Shown here: positions 36,291-48,225 of the stretch, one piece after another
Position numbering within the stretch: the stretch's first letter is position 1
Layout: each line of letters begins with the position of its first letter
Assembly: GCA_022818135.1 (NCBI GenBank)
Contig: JAFMSR010000007.1
Span: 7,067,321-7,131,320, forward strand
Source: Saxidomus purpurata
Lineage: Eukaryota; Mollusca; Bivalvia; Venerida; Veneridae
Length of the DNA stretch: 64,000 nucleotides
Reading direction: 5' to 3'
Position numbers and translations under genes: made by a program
Notes under the pieces: generated by a model
Databases searched by the model: none
The model's input: the letters and a program-made list of their open reading frames with translations, nothing else
What the model was told of the DNA's origin: nothing

Positions 36291-39200
36291 ATAGTCGGAA
36301 CGGGCGTTGAACCAACGCACATACAAAAGATTCTTCTGAAAGCCGATAAAGGCTTTCTGCAGACGCCCTTTGCAGCTTCACCATGTATCCCTTGATGTAC
36401 ATGTATGTATGCAGTTGTAAATGGCAAAATTACCGGACTCAACATTTTATAAGACTGTGAGTAGATGTCAAAATGTTCTGTAGTAAAAACAGCGCACGGT
36501 GTACGAGTAAATAATTGTATAAAGTCTCCCTCAAAATATGATGTTCCTAAGCAGGCATTGTTAAACTGGTCATTTGAAATTAAACTGTACAAATTTCGGA
36601 TTGATATCACACACACACACCCTCCAAATAATCGGCTCTTCTTGTCAGTGTATTAAGTTACAAGCATAGTTTCGTGTGCATACTGGTATTGCATACTATA
36701 TTTGAAAGATTCGAATGTCAATGTTAATATACTTTACGTTAAAGTCTTTTAAAATAACTTAACAATGAAATTCTATCAAAATGGAAAGTCAAGTGTTTCG
36801 AAATAACTGAAACGGACAAGCGTAAAACTACTTTGTGAGCAATCATATTACAGTGTCAGTTATAATTGTGATTTTGACTATAAAAGTTACATTAAAGGTA
36901 TAAAATAACTGATCCGGTCGGATAGGTTTTCATTAGGCGCATCACTCGAATGGCACAGGAGTTAATTAATTGTCATATAGCATGGGTGAGGGGTCGTTAG
37001 GTTATAGTATTTCGTCTTTTTAACTTTCTTGTATCAAATTAACACAGTAAGTAGATCTTATCCTGTAAGAGCATCCTTAACAAGTCATTACTTAAGACAT
37101 TTGCCATCTTAAGTTGTTTAATATTATTATAACACGCATTTCTGACCCAAATCTTTAAATAAAATGACGGCGTTTATACGCGTATTATATGATAGAAGAC
37201 ATACTAGGCCACATTATATACTAAATCACAAAAGTTATTTCATTCAACGTAAGTCATGCGAAGACAGAGATCCGGGAGTACCCAAAATGTGGTACTTGTA
37301 TGGCTACTCTTTAGCCACACAAACCAACACATAGCCACATATCCAGAAAAAAAGGAATAAATGACACACAAAAGAATTTACTGTTACCACTGTCATATCC
37401 ACCTAGAGTATTCTTTACTGACATCACAAGCGATTCTACCTAGAATGCCGAGTTAGAGCGAATTTCTCTTCACCCTCCTGTTATACAGTCTGACATTTTA
37501 CAAATTTGTCTCAAAAAATCTTATTTTAGTAAGAGAAATGTAATGATTACTTCAACAACCGCAAGTATTTTGTGGTTTTCAGATGAAAAGAACCTTGAAC
37601 CTTATCTTAGTGGTATAAATATACTTAAGATAAGTGAGGGCCAGGTCATGTTTTATAGTAATTGCTTCCCTTATTAGTAGTGTAGATGTTTTATCATCAT
37701 ATATTATTGTAACTATTAGAATTGATTTGGTAGAGAACAAGACTGACAAAGTATAGAGACAGGTACTTTGATTTGATCGTCGGCCTAGATCTATACTAAC
37801 AACGGTATGAATATAAATCGGAATGTGAATCGCCAGTGACCGATGATCGATCTAGGTTCCCACACATTATGAGGCCAGCGATCTGCAAATATTGTAATGA
37901 CCATATACAGAAACTTATGGAGTATATAGCTGAATAAAAATGATTTCCTGTAAGGAACTGTTTTTGAGGAAGTGATGCTAACGGTGCAGTTACAACGGTT
38001 GAATTCACGGGTTGTGCAAGATGACCAACTCCGTTGAGAAATTGCATACAGTTAAAATAACCGCAGGCTTTATTATGTTGATTTAGGTGCCTTGAATCGT
38101 GTGTATAACCAAACACTGCTTACGATGTGATAGGCCTTGTTACATGATACAACATGCAAACCCATGCATTTTAGTCATTTCAGTTACGGATGTATTACAG
38201 AAATTACACGCGTTTCTTGAAACATGCGAAAGGGTAATTTGCAGACGGAACGAACGATGTCACAAATTCAGTACTTCTTTTGTACTTGCAGTGTCAGGCA
38301 TTTTTAAGATTCACTTTAAGGGTTTACCAAAAAACTCTTCACACATTTGATGCCGGAAAGGCGGAGTATCTCATATTGTTTTGATGTTGAAGTGAGCGAG
38401 CTGGCAGTATCAGCCTTGCACGTGTCCCATTAAAGACACTGCCCAGACATTATGTTCTGTAGTTTTATATTCCATATACAATACAGTGACTCAGATCCAT
38501 CTGACCGTGTAAACAAACACACGTGCTGAAATCTTAATATTCTTCAAACCCTTCGAATCAATAGAAAAGCACCCAAGGAGTTATTTGAATGAACTTGTCA
38601 CCAGTGCGATGTAATGGATATGACCACTTCCACTTTTTGAATCATATTTTCCGGTCATATACATGACGTTACCAATATTAAATGTGGCAGTCTACTTGTT
38701 TATCCTTTATCCTGCCGAAATTAATCATTTGGGGGTTATGATATCTTTAACATAAAAGCTGTGTGGTTTGAAAAATATATTTCGCCGTCCAGGAAACCCT
38801 GGATATCAATTTAGACACAATACAAATCTCGGATCTGGCAAGAGACGGACAATAATGAGTCCCATCCCAGACGCTTCCGGAAATTGGTTATACATTTTGT
38901 ATTATTTTTGTATTGAATCACAAAAGAGCAATTTCGATTTTTATTTCATAGGAAGAGCACATTTAGGGTTTCTTTATTGCCTTGTGTTTATACAAATTAT
39001 CTTTTATGGACCTGTTCAGCTTGTTTTGCTATTTCTTATGGATGTGCAGCATGGTTCTATTGCCAATCATAATGTAATCTTGAAAACATTCTCTTTTAGA
39101 TATAAACCTAATGTCTGAGAGTACGAAGACAAATATACTGACTTCATTTTCTGTGCTTTGGTGCTAAGAAATGTACAATATAAAAGTGTAAAAACTGATA

Positions 39201-39624
39201 CTTCTAATATTTCCGATTCTATGTCATTACTATTGTACGTACATTGTTTTGCTATAAAAGCTTGCAGATAAGTTATGACTTGTACTTTAATGGGCTCTCA
39301 GACCAAGATTACATTGTTTAAATGGTAAATATTTAAGACTGAAATACGAGATTACGTATCTTAATAAACCCCACCAATCCGGGATAGACGCGCGACAAGT
39401 TGCATTCTTGCACATCTTTTTTTGACATTTTTCAGTTCAAGTTGTCGGCGGAAGTAAATATGCAATCCGTATACTTGCGAGTTAATAAATTTGAATTGCG
39501 ACACGAGTGTACTTCCGTCATCACTTAAATGTAAATAAATGATAAAAAAGTTTCATTGTAAAAGATTATGACCTATTAACATCCGTAAAGACAACAACAG
39601 GACATTCCTTTGGTGACTGATTTC
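36291..39624. other. Non-coding stretch
   Basis: Frames of about 106-116 codons at 37796-38116 (minus) and 38768-39118 (plus) have no recognisable domain and composition typical of chance frames. A short hairpin (CTTATCTTA/TAAGATAAG) lies at 37599-37637, and a short CA run lies at about 36608-36620. Nothing else is supported. Confidence 0.4.
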
Positions 39625-39977
39625 TGTCATGTCGTGTTTTCGACTTGGTGGGAAGAAAAGTCGAAAACAAGACAGATTGAAGACGAAAACACGACAAACA
39701 AAGGGTGAAAACACAACATGTTTTTCGTTGGAGGATATTAGTACGTCATGTGTTTTGCGTTGCTTACTTTTCGGGATGAAATGTCGAAACACGAAAACCT
39801 GTCATGTCATGTTTTCATGTTTTCGACTTTTCCACTTGACTTGGCGTTTTTGCCCCGAAAAGTCAAAATCACGACAAATACGTATTAAAACCCGCCAAAA
39901 AGTGCAGGTATTAAAACGTTGTGTTTTCGACCTTTGTTGTCATATTTTCCACTTTTCGGGGCGAAGAACGACATGAC
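39625..39977. mobile_element. Palindrome-rich 'TCGTGTTTTCGAC' repeat, copy 1
   Basis: The segment starts with GTCATGTCG and ends with CGACATGAC, an inverted pair. Between them the word TCGTGTTTTCGAC and its complement GTCGAAAACACGA occur many times in both orientations, with variants, in an otherwise AT-rich region. CpG is locally frequent. A second copy lies at 54969-55286. No coding capacity is evident; a non-autonomous foldback element is the simplest reading. Confidence 0.7.
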
Positions 39978-40341
39978 ATAAACCACCCATCATACAATTT
40001 TAAATTTTGCAGTGATCTAAATAATAGCCTTTCATGGTGTCTTTCAGGCAGCCTTTGTCATTGCGACTCCTGCCTCTGAAAACTCTCTAGAATGTATTTG
40101 GCTATCAGTATAACACGAGTTCTCAAGTATAGAGAAAAGTGCGGATCACGAACAGATTGAACGGATTTGCAAACAGATCAGGATCAGCAAGAAACACTTG
40201 CCCGCAGCTGGTTAGGGGTAAAGATCTGCCAGGCCTTCTCAAGTTTCAGGAATAAATTTTACATTAGTATACCACCGGTATACGACGTGACAGGACGTTA
40301 CATTCTATACTTCAAATATAAAATGTAGCTACTCGAACATT
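39978..40341. other. Non-coding spacer
   Basis: Nothing recognised. Confidence 0.4.
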
Positions 40342-40514
40342 TACAGGCGGAAAAATTACCTAACCATCACTATAGCAATACAGACCAGTACCAGACTCAA
40401 CATTTCCGTGTGACACTCTTTCATATGTAGAGGCAGGTAGGTAACGATGATCCTCAACTAATGAAAGTCTTAGTAATTTTAAGTCAGTGACTTAATTATA
40501 ACCACTTGACCACA
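40342..40514 (-). repeat. tRNA-derived SINE copy (family A, diverged)
   Basis: Plus-strand order is 'ttacaggcgg', then 'accagtaccagactc', then 'actctttcatatgta', then 'attttaagtcagtgactta', then 'ccacttgacc'. The B-box segment is poorly kept, but the antisense A-box segment is clear. Confidence 0.5.
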
Positions 40515-41180
40515 TGAATTTGAAGTGCTACAAAGCATGACGTCATGCTGGTGCAGACAATACGACTGGATCCTAATTGTACGTTTTAGTATAATTTATA
40601 CGTGAACTTTAGGGCCAAAACAATCAGGTCAGACACGAGTATGTTGTCTTCGAGTTATAGTCATTAATTTATTGATAGCGAAGTCTCAGATTTCTAGATA
40701 TCTTACCTATAATGAGCGGGTGATTTTGCATATAAAAGGGAAATTAATTCTATCAGTAATTTTATTTCAGCATTTATTAAGTATCAAATTTCGTCGGGAC
40801 AGTTCAAATCTATTGAATCTCGTGGTTTTAATATGCATATAATAGAGGATCTACTCTCTGTCCGATATGTTAATTTACTTTACAATGCCGAGTAAGCAGT
40901 AGACATTGTTGATTTTATATATGAATATTTAATGATAACACTTCTCTTCTGTCTGAACGAATACAAGTGATATACAGACACAATATCGTATGCCTGTTGT
41001 TTTGCGGTAGTTTCTTATTTGTAGTAGTGACGATCGTTTTGTTTTAGGATTTCAGTATTAGTTATGCATCCATTAACGCATCGGTTACATCATATTGTGT
41101 TCCGTTTGACAAATCATTTACATGGTACAGTTTCCTAAATATATTTGTATACAGTGACCTGTGTTGTTATTGTTGATGTA
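40515..41180. other. Non-coding spacer
   Basis: AT-rich; nothing recognised. Confidence 0.4.
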
Positions 41181-41342
41181 AGCGTTTCAATTTGACCATC
41201 GTTACTGGGAAGGGCCAGTACTAGATCCCTATCCCCTTTCATATAAAAAGTCATGGTCGGTAGCAGGACTCGAACCCATTACCCTAGATCTATGAGAAAT
41301 TGCAATGATTTCAAGTCAGCGACTTAGGAGGCGGACCAGTGG
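41181..41342 (-). repeat. tRNA-derived SINE copy (family A)
   Basis: A good copy. The plus strand reads 'gggccagtactagatcccta', then 'aaaaagtcatggtcggtagc', then 'aggactcgaacccattaccc', then 'gatttcaagtcagcgactta'. The minus strand gives an A-box-like and a B-box-like segment in tRNA spacing and order. Confidence 0.65.
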
Positions 41343-42912
41343 TTCTGGCATCACAAACGCCAAAATTTCAAAGTTTCAAATCAAGAGTTCCGCTAGACTA
41401 CAGTTCTTGCATATGTCACAGCTTGTCTATTAAATTAGCCTGTTCCCTTCTGATGAAATACATATATATTCTATAGAGCCGAAATAAAGTCATATTTTGT
41501 ATAAGTTATGTGATCTTTGGATCAATCAAGTTTATGAAGGCAGTTAAGGGTGATTTAATACAGTCTCATAGAGCCTAGATGATGATTACAGACCGTGTGC
41601 GTGCAGGCAGACAATTTGCTGGGCCAACAAGGGGATCGATAATTGGTATTTTACCAAGAAATGGCAAGGGTATAATTTCGAGGAATATTTGTTGAGTTGA
41701 AGACCTGTTGTTGAATTGATACTTATCTATAAAAACTTGAAAACGATGCGTGCAGACAAACATATGACTGTATAACATATTAACTCTTTATAGATATCGC
41801 AAATGTATAATGTAATATTTGAATATTATCAAGCATGCACTCTTGCCAAATTCTTAATATTCTAAATGTTGCTATATCGCCGTGGCAACAAAATGTAGTT
41901 GCTTTGAAAAAAATGCGTGATATATTTAAAGGATTGCGTGTTTGTATCGTAAAGTAAGAACTGTTGTTTTCACATTTTATTTTATTTTCTGACGCCGAAG
42001 TTTGCAAAACTCACCAAGGCTCAAACATGATAATAATTGTCAGGAAAGTTTTGTTTGAAAAGATGAATAGTCTACCCGTGATGCCGCCTTCTTTACTGTA
42101 GCCATACAGGTTCTGATTCTGCTTTTTTTTTCTTAAGAAAATTTTCAGCATAATTATATTTAAAATGCAGTTTATACATAGTCTTTTAAGATCGGACCTA
42201 AGTAAGGACGGTGCAAATCATCTGCTTGAATCATTATCGTTTTAATATCTTAATGAATATAACATTTCATAAGCATGAAACATTTATACACCTCATCTTC
42301 TTTTACAAAACATTTTAATTGCATGGTAAATATTGTTTCAATGGTTTCAATTATCTATTTCATATTACCGCTATTTCTGAAAGGTTTCAGTTCCCAGATC
42401 AACAAAAAAGGCTGAAATAAGATTCACAGCCCAAAAGGGTTCAGTCATGAGAACTGGTTCTAATATACTAATACTATTAACTTAGCTTTATGAAATAATA
42501 CCGTTTTCTGTGTAAGTTGTTTTTATATCAACAAGACAGCATTTACTTTTAATGTATATATCTGATCCATTCGAAAGAAATGGAAACTAAACAAAAATGC
42601 AATTTGTAACTCTGACACAGTATGTGTGTACTGCGTTAGAATCATATAATAGCGTTGTCCAGTAGGAAACAACCAGTTCGCTGAGATACTTTATGAGTTT
42701 TATTTTCAAAGTAATTTTGAAACATTATAAAGTCAGTTAGTCAAAACATGAATACAGTAACATTTAACTAATAGAACTGTGCAATAATATAATTAAAAGG
42801 ATTTTAATGTAATGGAATTTAAATCAATCAAGTCAATGTTACATAATTGATACGTAATATCCGTTGAAGCTTTCAAGAAATGTATGCATTGGCATATAAT
42901 TGAAGCGACTAC
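41343..42912. other. Non-coding stretch
   Basis: No gene or ordered repeat recognised up to the TTAA that borders the next large element. Confidence 0.4.
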
Positions 42913-42916
42913 TTAA

Positions 42917-43603
42917 AGGTGGTCAATCACATTTAAGCAACATTTGATGACAATTTTTACTTTTTGTATATTATTTTAGAGAATTATTTTAGGAACAAAA
43001 GGACCCCTTACATAGAGTTAGATCCCTATTAGATATTTAGATTTTTTATTTTAACTTTTATAAATTTTTGTTATTACTCCACCACTTTAGTATGAAAGTA
43101 TTTAAAAAGTTGAGTATTTCTTTTTATTTCAATATATTTTCTATTTTTACATTTGAATTGGATAGATATACAACTGTTTTAACATTCTGAACCAAAAGGC
43201 AAGTTTTAAAACTACGTGTAGCTTCTGAATTCATTTATTTTCAATCTATCTTGGTTGCGCTACCAATAGTAAAGAAATGTAATAATAATTTTTCAAACTT
43301 GCATTTCTAATTTCTAATGAATTCCATCTTAGTATATAATTGTTAATGCAAATATTTTACAAATATAATACAATAGGTCTTATATTTATAAATGTATGTA
43401 TCTTTCTTTAGGCAAAGTATGTGTATCAAATTGTGTACTTATGATAAAATAACTCTTTCTTGGTTGGGCAACCAGGATAGGGAAATCAAATTTTAAAAAT
43501 GCCTCCAGCGAAAATCTTACTTGAATTAAGCGCTTAGTGAACATATATGGATGTTAAAGTTTCAAACAAATCTGTTACATGGCCAAGATCTGATTACCCA
43601 CCA
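42917..43603. repeat. Left inverted arm of the TTAA element
   Basis: The arm runs from AGGTGGTCAATCAC to 'ttacatggccaagatctgat'. It includes two versions of a subterminal palindromic word of the type TTGGTTGCGCTACCA (near 43250) and TTGGTTGGGCAACCA (near 43460), each flanked by 'ctatc'/'gatag'-like bases. Confidence 0.85.
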
Positions 43604-43607
43604 TTAA

Positions 43608-43700
43608 CACCGTATCGCCCCATGAGCCTTTCTACCCTTAACCGTATCGTCCCATAACCGTATCGTCCAATAACCCTATCGTCCGATAACCCTATCATCC
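43608..43700. repeat. 16-bp tandem repeat
   Basis: About four units of ATAACCSTATCGTCCN end to end (best part 43638-43700), with a diverged fifth unit near 43608. The repeat abuts the inner end of the left arm, as tandem cores do in several mollusc non-autonomous elements. Confidence 0.85.
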
Positions 43701-43725
43701 TGGTATAGAATGGGATATATAGCCA

Positions 43726-44080
43726 AGATGGGAGCAACAAAGGGTGACGCGGCGGCACTGGACTGCCAAGCCTGTTGTTCCCGGTTCGAATCCCGCCAGG
43801 GGCACTTGGAATTTCAGAAACGCTTTTCAGTGTTTCCCATCCATCTAGAATTGAACTGGTTAGAAAGCCAGAGGAAGTCTCACTTGTATTGGTGCTATAC
43901 ACCGGGCACGTAAAAGGTCCAAGGGGTCTTTTCGTAATTTTTTAAGAGCCAGGGTCTGGTGTATCTGCATATGGCTCTTCAACCTGCGCCTGTCAGGAGT
44001 CTTGGCAAATTCACCCGTGGAGAAATCCTAGGGTTGACCGGGACTATAAACACTCAAAAAAAGAACAATAAAAGATTAGA
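43726..44080 (+). repeat. tRNA-derived SINE (family B)
   Basis: A tRNA-like head contains a perfect B-box GGTTCGAATCC (near 43784), with the segment 'gcggcggcactggactgcca' upstream in place of the D-arm. A body follows with 'ataccgggcacgtaaaagg'-type sequence, 'gagccagggtctggtgtatc', 'cctgtcaggagtcttggc' and 'attcacccgtggagaaatcc'. The end is A-rich (from about 44055). It is distinct from family A and lies inside the TTAA element. Confidence 0.7.
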
Positions 44081-46187
44081 ATAAAAACATTAAGAAAAAA
44101 AGTGAAACTGTGTGAAATTTATTAGTGTTAATGGAGGATCAGAGGCATCTGGCTCAAAAAAAAAGATATTTAACATTCAGCATGTTAGGTAAATAAAATA
44201 TATGATACATATTCGTACTGACATAGCTGATTCTCGGTCGAATGTATAAAATTGTGACTGGCTATGAGGCTCATTATAGAGATATGGAAATTAAATATAA
44301 AAAAACGAACAGAACATGAATTATAAATAAGGCTTCTATTATTTGTATTTAATGACAAGCGTCTAGACCTAATGTTTTATGTTTACCTTACAATAACACA
44401 ACTGTTGCGGTGACATATTGTATCCAATTCTACTAGCTATTGATTCAATCAGGTGACAAGCACATACAATATACATTTTTTATGTTACAGATGCTGCAAG
44501 CTGTTTGTGTGATGAATCATTCAAAATGAAAATCAAATTGCCGTGTCGGCAAGAAATAACAAAGAATATTTAAAGGGAGATAACTGCGATTTAGAGTAAA
44601 GCATTTCCTTTCACAGTAGTCAGTTCTTTTATAGTGTAGGTAGTTGTATGATAGAGTAGGGACGTAGTGGTAGGTGACAGTTTAAAATACAGAAGCTGTC
44701 ACAGTATTAGAGCCACCTCTACCTCTCTTTAACATGCCAGATGAATAGCACTGATATATAAGACTTGTACTGCGATTGAATATTGACCATTTGACATGTT
44801 TAGTGGTGAAATAAGGGATAAAACTCTTGACTCCTGAAAATTGGTCCCGATGTTATGTCGTTCAATGATCCTCAAATTATATGAAAAAACAAAATAAAAT
44901 TTTTTTTGGACATTTACACCCATGCAGCTACAATCCCACAATGCCTCATGACTTATAATAATAACAATATTTCACGAAGCTTTCCCTAGTTGACGTGCGG
45001 CTCAAAAGAACCTGCCAACATTTTGACATTTTCTGTTACGTCGCTAAGAAATGAAAGAATTAGTTGTGACAAAATCGAACATCAAGTCATGTATTTATTC
45101 CAGGGAAAAAAGCTTTTCATTTCGCGTATTAATCTCAACTATAGAACACGTGCACGCATTGGCCGAATCTAAGACAAAAATTGATAGCTCGGTCTAAGAA
45201 CTGGATCCCTGTAGACATTACCAAAGCCCATGACGCATACATCTGAATATAATTTGAATATTTTGATAAACTCCAGTCCATTCCGTTGCGAGAAAGGATA
45301 TAACGTGTCTGTGTTTTATGCATTTGCAATAAAGTACGATATAACATTTCTGATGTGTATTAATAGACTTCGGGACCATTAGCTCTCAATGGCTAGACAA
45401 CTACAGGCTGTAATGGCCATAGGACATGAACACAACATACAGTGGAAGTAAATATGGTTGTAATTAATGTTTATATCTATTTTCGCAAGATAGAAAACGT
45501 GAGATAGATGTGTTGAATGATCAGTCTACAGTTTTCTCGGCTCTTGCTTTGAAAGCATTCAGTTTCAATCAAATTATACCCGTTGCATCGAAGAAACGTT
45601 GTATTATTCGCTGATTTCCATTGTATTGAAGGCGCTTATTATCATTCTATTGAAGGCACTTATTCCCCTGTAGTATAAATCAACTAGTTTAACAGCCACT
45701 TTCTTAAAGGTGCTCATTCAGGGTTGAGGTAAAAACCTGGAAAAACATATTTCTTTACAACGATGTATTCAGATCTCAAGCCTTAAATTAATAAATTAAA
45801 AGAAATTAACAAAAACGTACTAATTTCTGCTTAAACTATTTTGAAATTGATTTAAATTCAAAATCTTTGTAACGCTTAATGCCATTTTGTGATGTCATAT
45901 GTTCATGTAACAGCTATACTTTTATTGTCACTTTACATAGAATTCTCCTTCTCATTTATAGACATTAAAGACGTTACTGAAAAAACTCAATTTTTCTGCA
46001 AATTCTATGGGCGAGCAGCTTTAAATTATAAACTGTTAGCTTGGTAAAGCTTTGTTTTACATTTGTAGTAATCAATATTAGGTTTGTACTTGATATTTTA
46101 AAGTCCCAGGATCACTTTGAATTTACTGATACAGAAACATAGATCTATTGATAGGATAATGATAGAACCATGTTCTATTCACTCTTA
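44081..46187. other. Interior of the TTAA element, no gene seen
   Basis: AT-rich. No transposase signature and no frame with a recognisable domain. The TTA at 46185-46187 is the left target copy of the nested MITE. Confidence 0.45.
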
Positions 46188-46386
46188 TGGCTATATTCAG
46201 AAACATTCATCGACTCAACCTCGACTAAAGAAGGGACCGTTAGGCAGATCCAATTGGCCAGTGAATGAATAAAGCAATAAATCAACCAAATTAAATTAAC
46301 TTTAATAATCAGTTGACCAATGGACGGCAAGTAACGGACCCTTCCTTGGTGGAGGTCGAGTCAAGAAAGCTTTCTGAATATAGCCC
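46188..46386. mobile_element. 199-bp MITE with TTA target duplication, nested
   Basis: The ends are inverted copies of about 55 bp. The left end reads TGGCTATATTCAGAAA and the right end, read inward, GGGCTATATTCAGAAA. Both continue through 'gactcgacct'-like and 'gaagggtccgtta'-like words. TTA abuts both ends (46185-46187 and 46387-46389). A 3-bp TWA target suits PIF/Harbinger-type MITEs. It inserted into the larger TTAA element. Confidence 0.82.
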
Positions 46387-46389
46387 TTA

Positions 46390-47854
46390 AACAATGTTGG
46401 TATATGCCTTTCTTTCATATTCATGTTGTTTCTTCAAGAAACAGCGTTGTCAGAAAACCTTTACTTTGGCAATACCATTGAACAAAATATTGCGCTATGT
46501 ATCTAATCAGTACTCATCGATTTAAAAAGCAAAGTTAGGACTGTTTTTGGTACAAATAAAGGTCATTTCTGTCAGGAAGACATCTTTCTTGATAAAATGA
46601 GAGCTACTTGTAAATGTGATCCTGGGGCTTTAAAGTTTGGTATAGTGACTGTACTTGGTATTGGTCAGGTACAGTATGTCCTTATCAAGGAAATGTAAAA
46701 GTGAGGCAGTGTTCTTGGTATTTGCTTATTTGTCAGGCAAGCATTTGCAAGTGCCTGGAGGTGGCTGTATATACCAGGAAGTTACTGTCAATATAAATAA
46801 AATGAAGTTTAAAAAAAACTATTTTATATCAATACAATTGTGATATATGTTTAGAAATAATTTGCATTAACGAGAGTGCATGCACGCACGAGTGAAAACT
46901 GATATCATTCACGGGAAAAGAAAAACAAGCGTGGGTGGTTCTAAACAGTTATTTCGCAAATACGGTAAGTCCGTCCCTCTCTTTGAAGTAAACAAGAAGG
47001 AAGTAACAACCGATTTTCGGAAAATAAGAAAATACCATTCATATTAGAAGTATAATTAATGTAGATAATCCAAGTCGGTATGAGGTATCTAACCATATTT
47101 ATAGCAGCTGGGCCTGCACAGTTTCAATTAGGATGCACAATTCCACCATGGAAATAGCTCATTTTGCTAGTATAGTCGATTTTTATGTCATAACTGGATT
47201 CATATCTTGTTACCAAATTTCGTAAGACATCCACGTTCTCTTATATAATTGAGTGCAAACTCTGATTCGGGATGATGGATGGTTACAATCATTGCATCTT
47301 CACAATTCTTATCTCTCCGATCGAACACAAGAAACGTCAAAACGGCGAAAAGCAATCAGCCGATGTCAAAAGGGACCTTTATCATAGGACGGAATGAGAA
47401 GTCTGACGGGATGAGCTTGTATTGAAAATGTTACAAATGAGAAAGATTAAAGAGATACTCGATTACATTCCTACATGTTTAGTCATATTTGCACTGCGCA
47501 GTGGTTTGAAGATGATACAAAATTGAATTTCCATATCTGAGAGAAATCCGTTTTGGGGCAATGAAATAATGTTAGAAATAACTGTTAACCTTTGCCCCCA
47601 TAATTTATCAAAATAGACTCGACCATCTTTCAATATGAGCAGCATCATTATTTGTTCAAAAGAGGTACTCACTGAAATGTTGCTAATTGAATAGCAAACG
47701 ATGCAGGTCCTGATCAGACTGTCCGGGTGTGCAGAGTCATGATATATGCCGGTTGCACGGAAAAAACTTGAGAAATTGAAAATACAGAAATTTGACACCT
47801 GAAACGTTTAGTCTATTACTAAATGCATACCAGTCATGGAACCAACTGCAGATT
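46390..47854. other. Interior of the TTAA element, no gene seen
   Basis: No gene recognised. A minus frame of 111 codons at 47463-47798 has no known motif. Confidence 0.4.
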
Positions 47855-48043
47855 TTACAAACGGCGAAGGGAGCAGTCATCCCAATGATTCTCAGCACAT
47901 AAAACGTAAATAAACAAGCAACGACCAACACATCCCAACACTGATTTCCACAACTGGACTATAAGATAGTAACATTTTAATGCATCCAAGGCACAAGGTA
48001 TTGAATAAGAAAAAATTAAAAGAGCAAACAGCAAAGAAATCAT
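47855..48043 (-). CDS. Orphan open frame with signal-peptide-like start
   Basis: The frame starts MISLLFALLIFSYSIPCALD, a typical signal-peptide pattern with a short hydrophobic core and small residues near the cut. It continues ALKCYY and ends after 62 residues. An LxCY start after the signal peptide recalls Ly-6-type secreted three-finger proteins, but the expected second Cys does not follow, and no partner exon is recognised. It could be a captured gene fragment inside the mobile element or a chance frame. Confidence 0.2.
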   Translation of the reverse strand: MISLLFALLIFSYSIPCALDALKCYYLIVQLWKSVLGCVGRCLFIYVLCAENHWDDCSLRRL

Positions 48044-48225
48044 GGAGTAATATTAAGGTTATCTTATGGTTAAATTAGTTTGCAGCAAACATGCAGACTT
48101 GCTCTTCTCTTGATTTAAACCTAGGACTTATCCACTGTGCATAACAAAATAAAAATAATAACAAAAAACAACCCTAAACAACAACAAAAACAGCAACACG
48201 CCAGTCCCAACATCACTATGCATTT

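Noticed and set aside
38768..39118. 116-codon plus-strand frame
   Set aside because: No recognisable domain. The second half is a run of Phe/Leu/Ile codons expected from AT-rich DNA.
47463..47798. 111-codon minus frame inside the TTAA element as a transposase
   Set aside because: No DDE/DDD-type spacing, zinc-finger or DNA-binding motif is visible, and the composition looks like chance.
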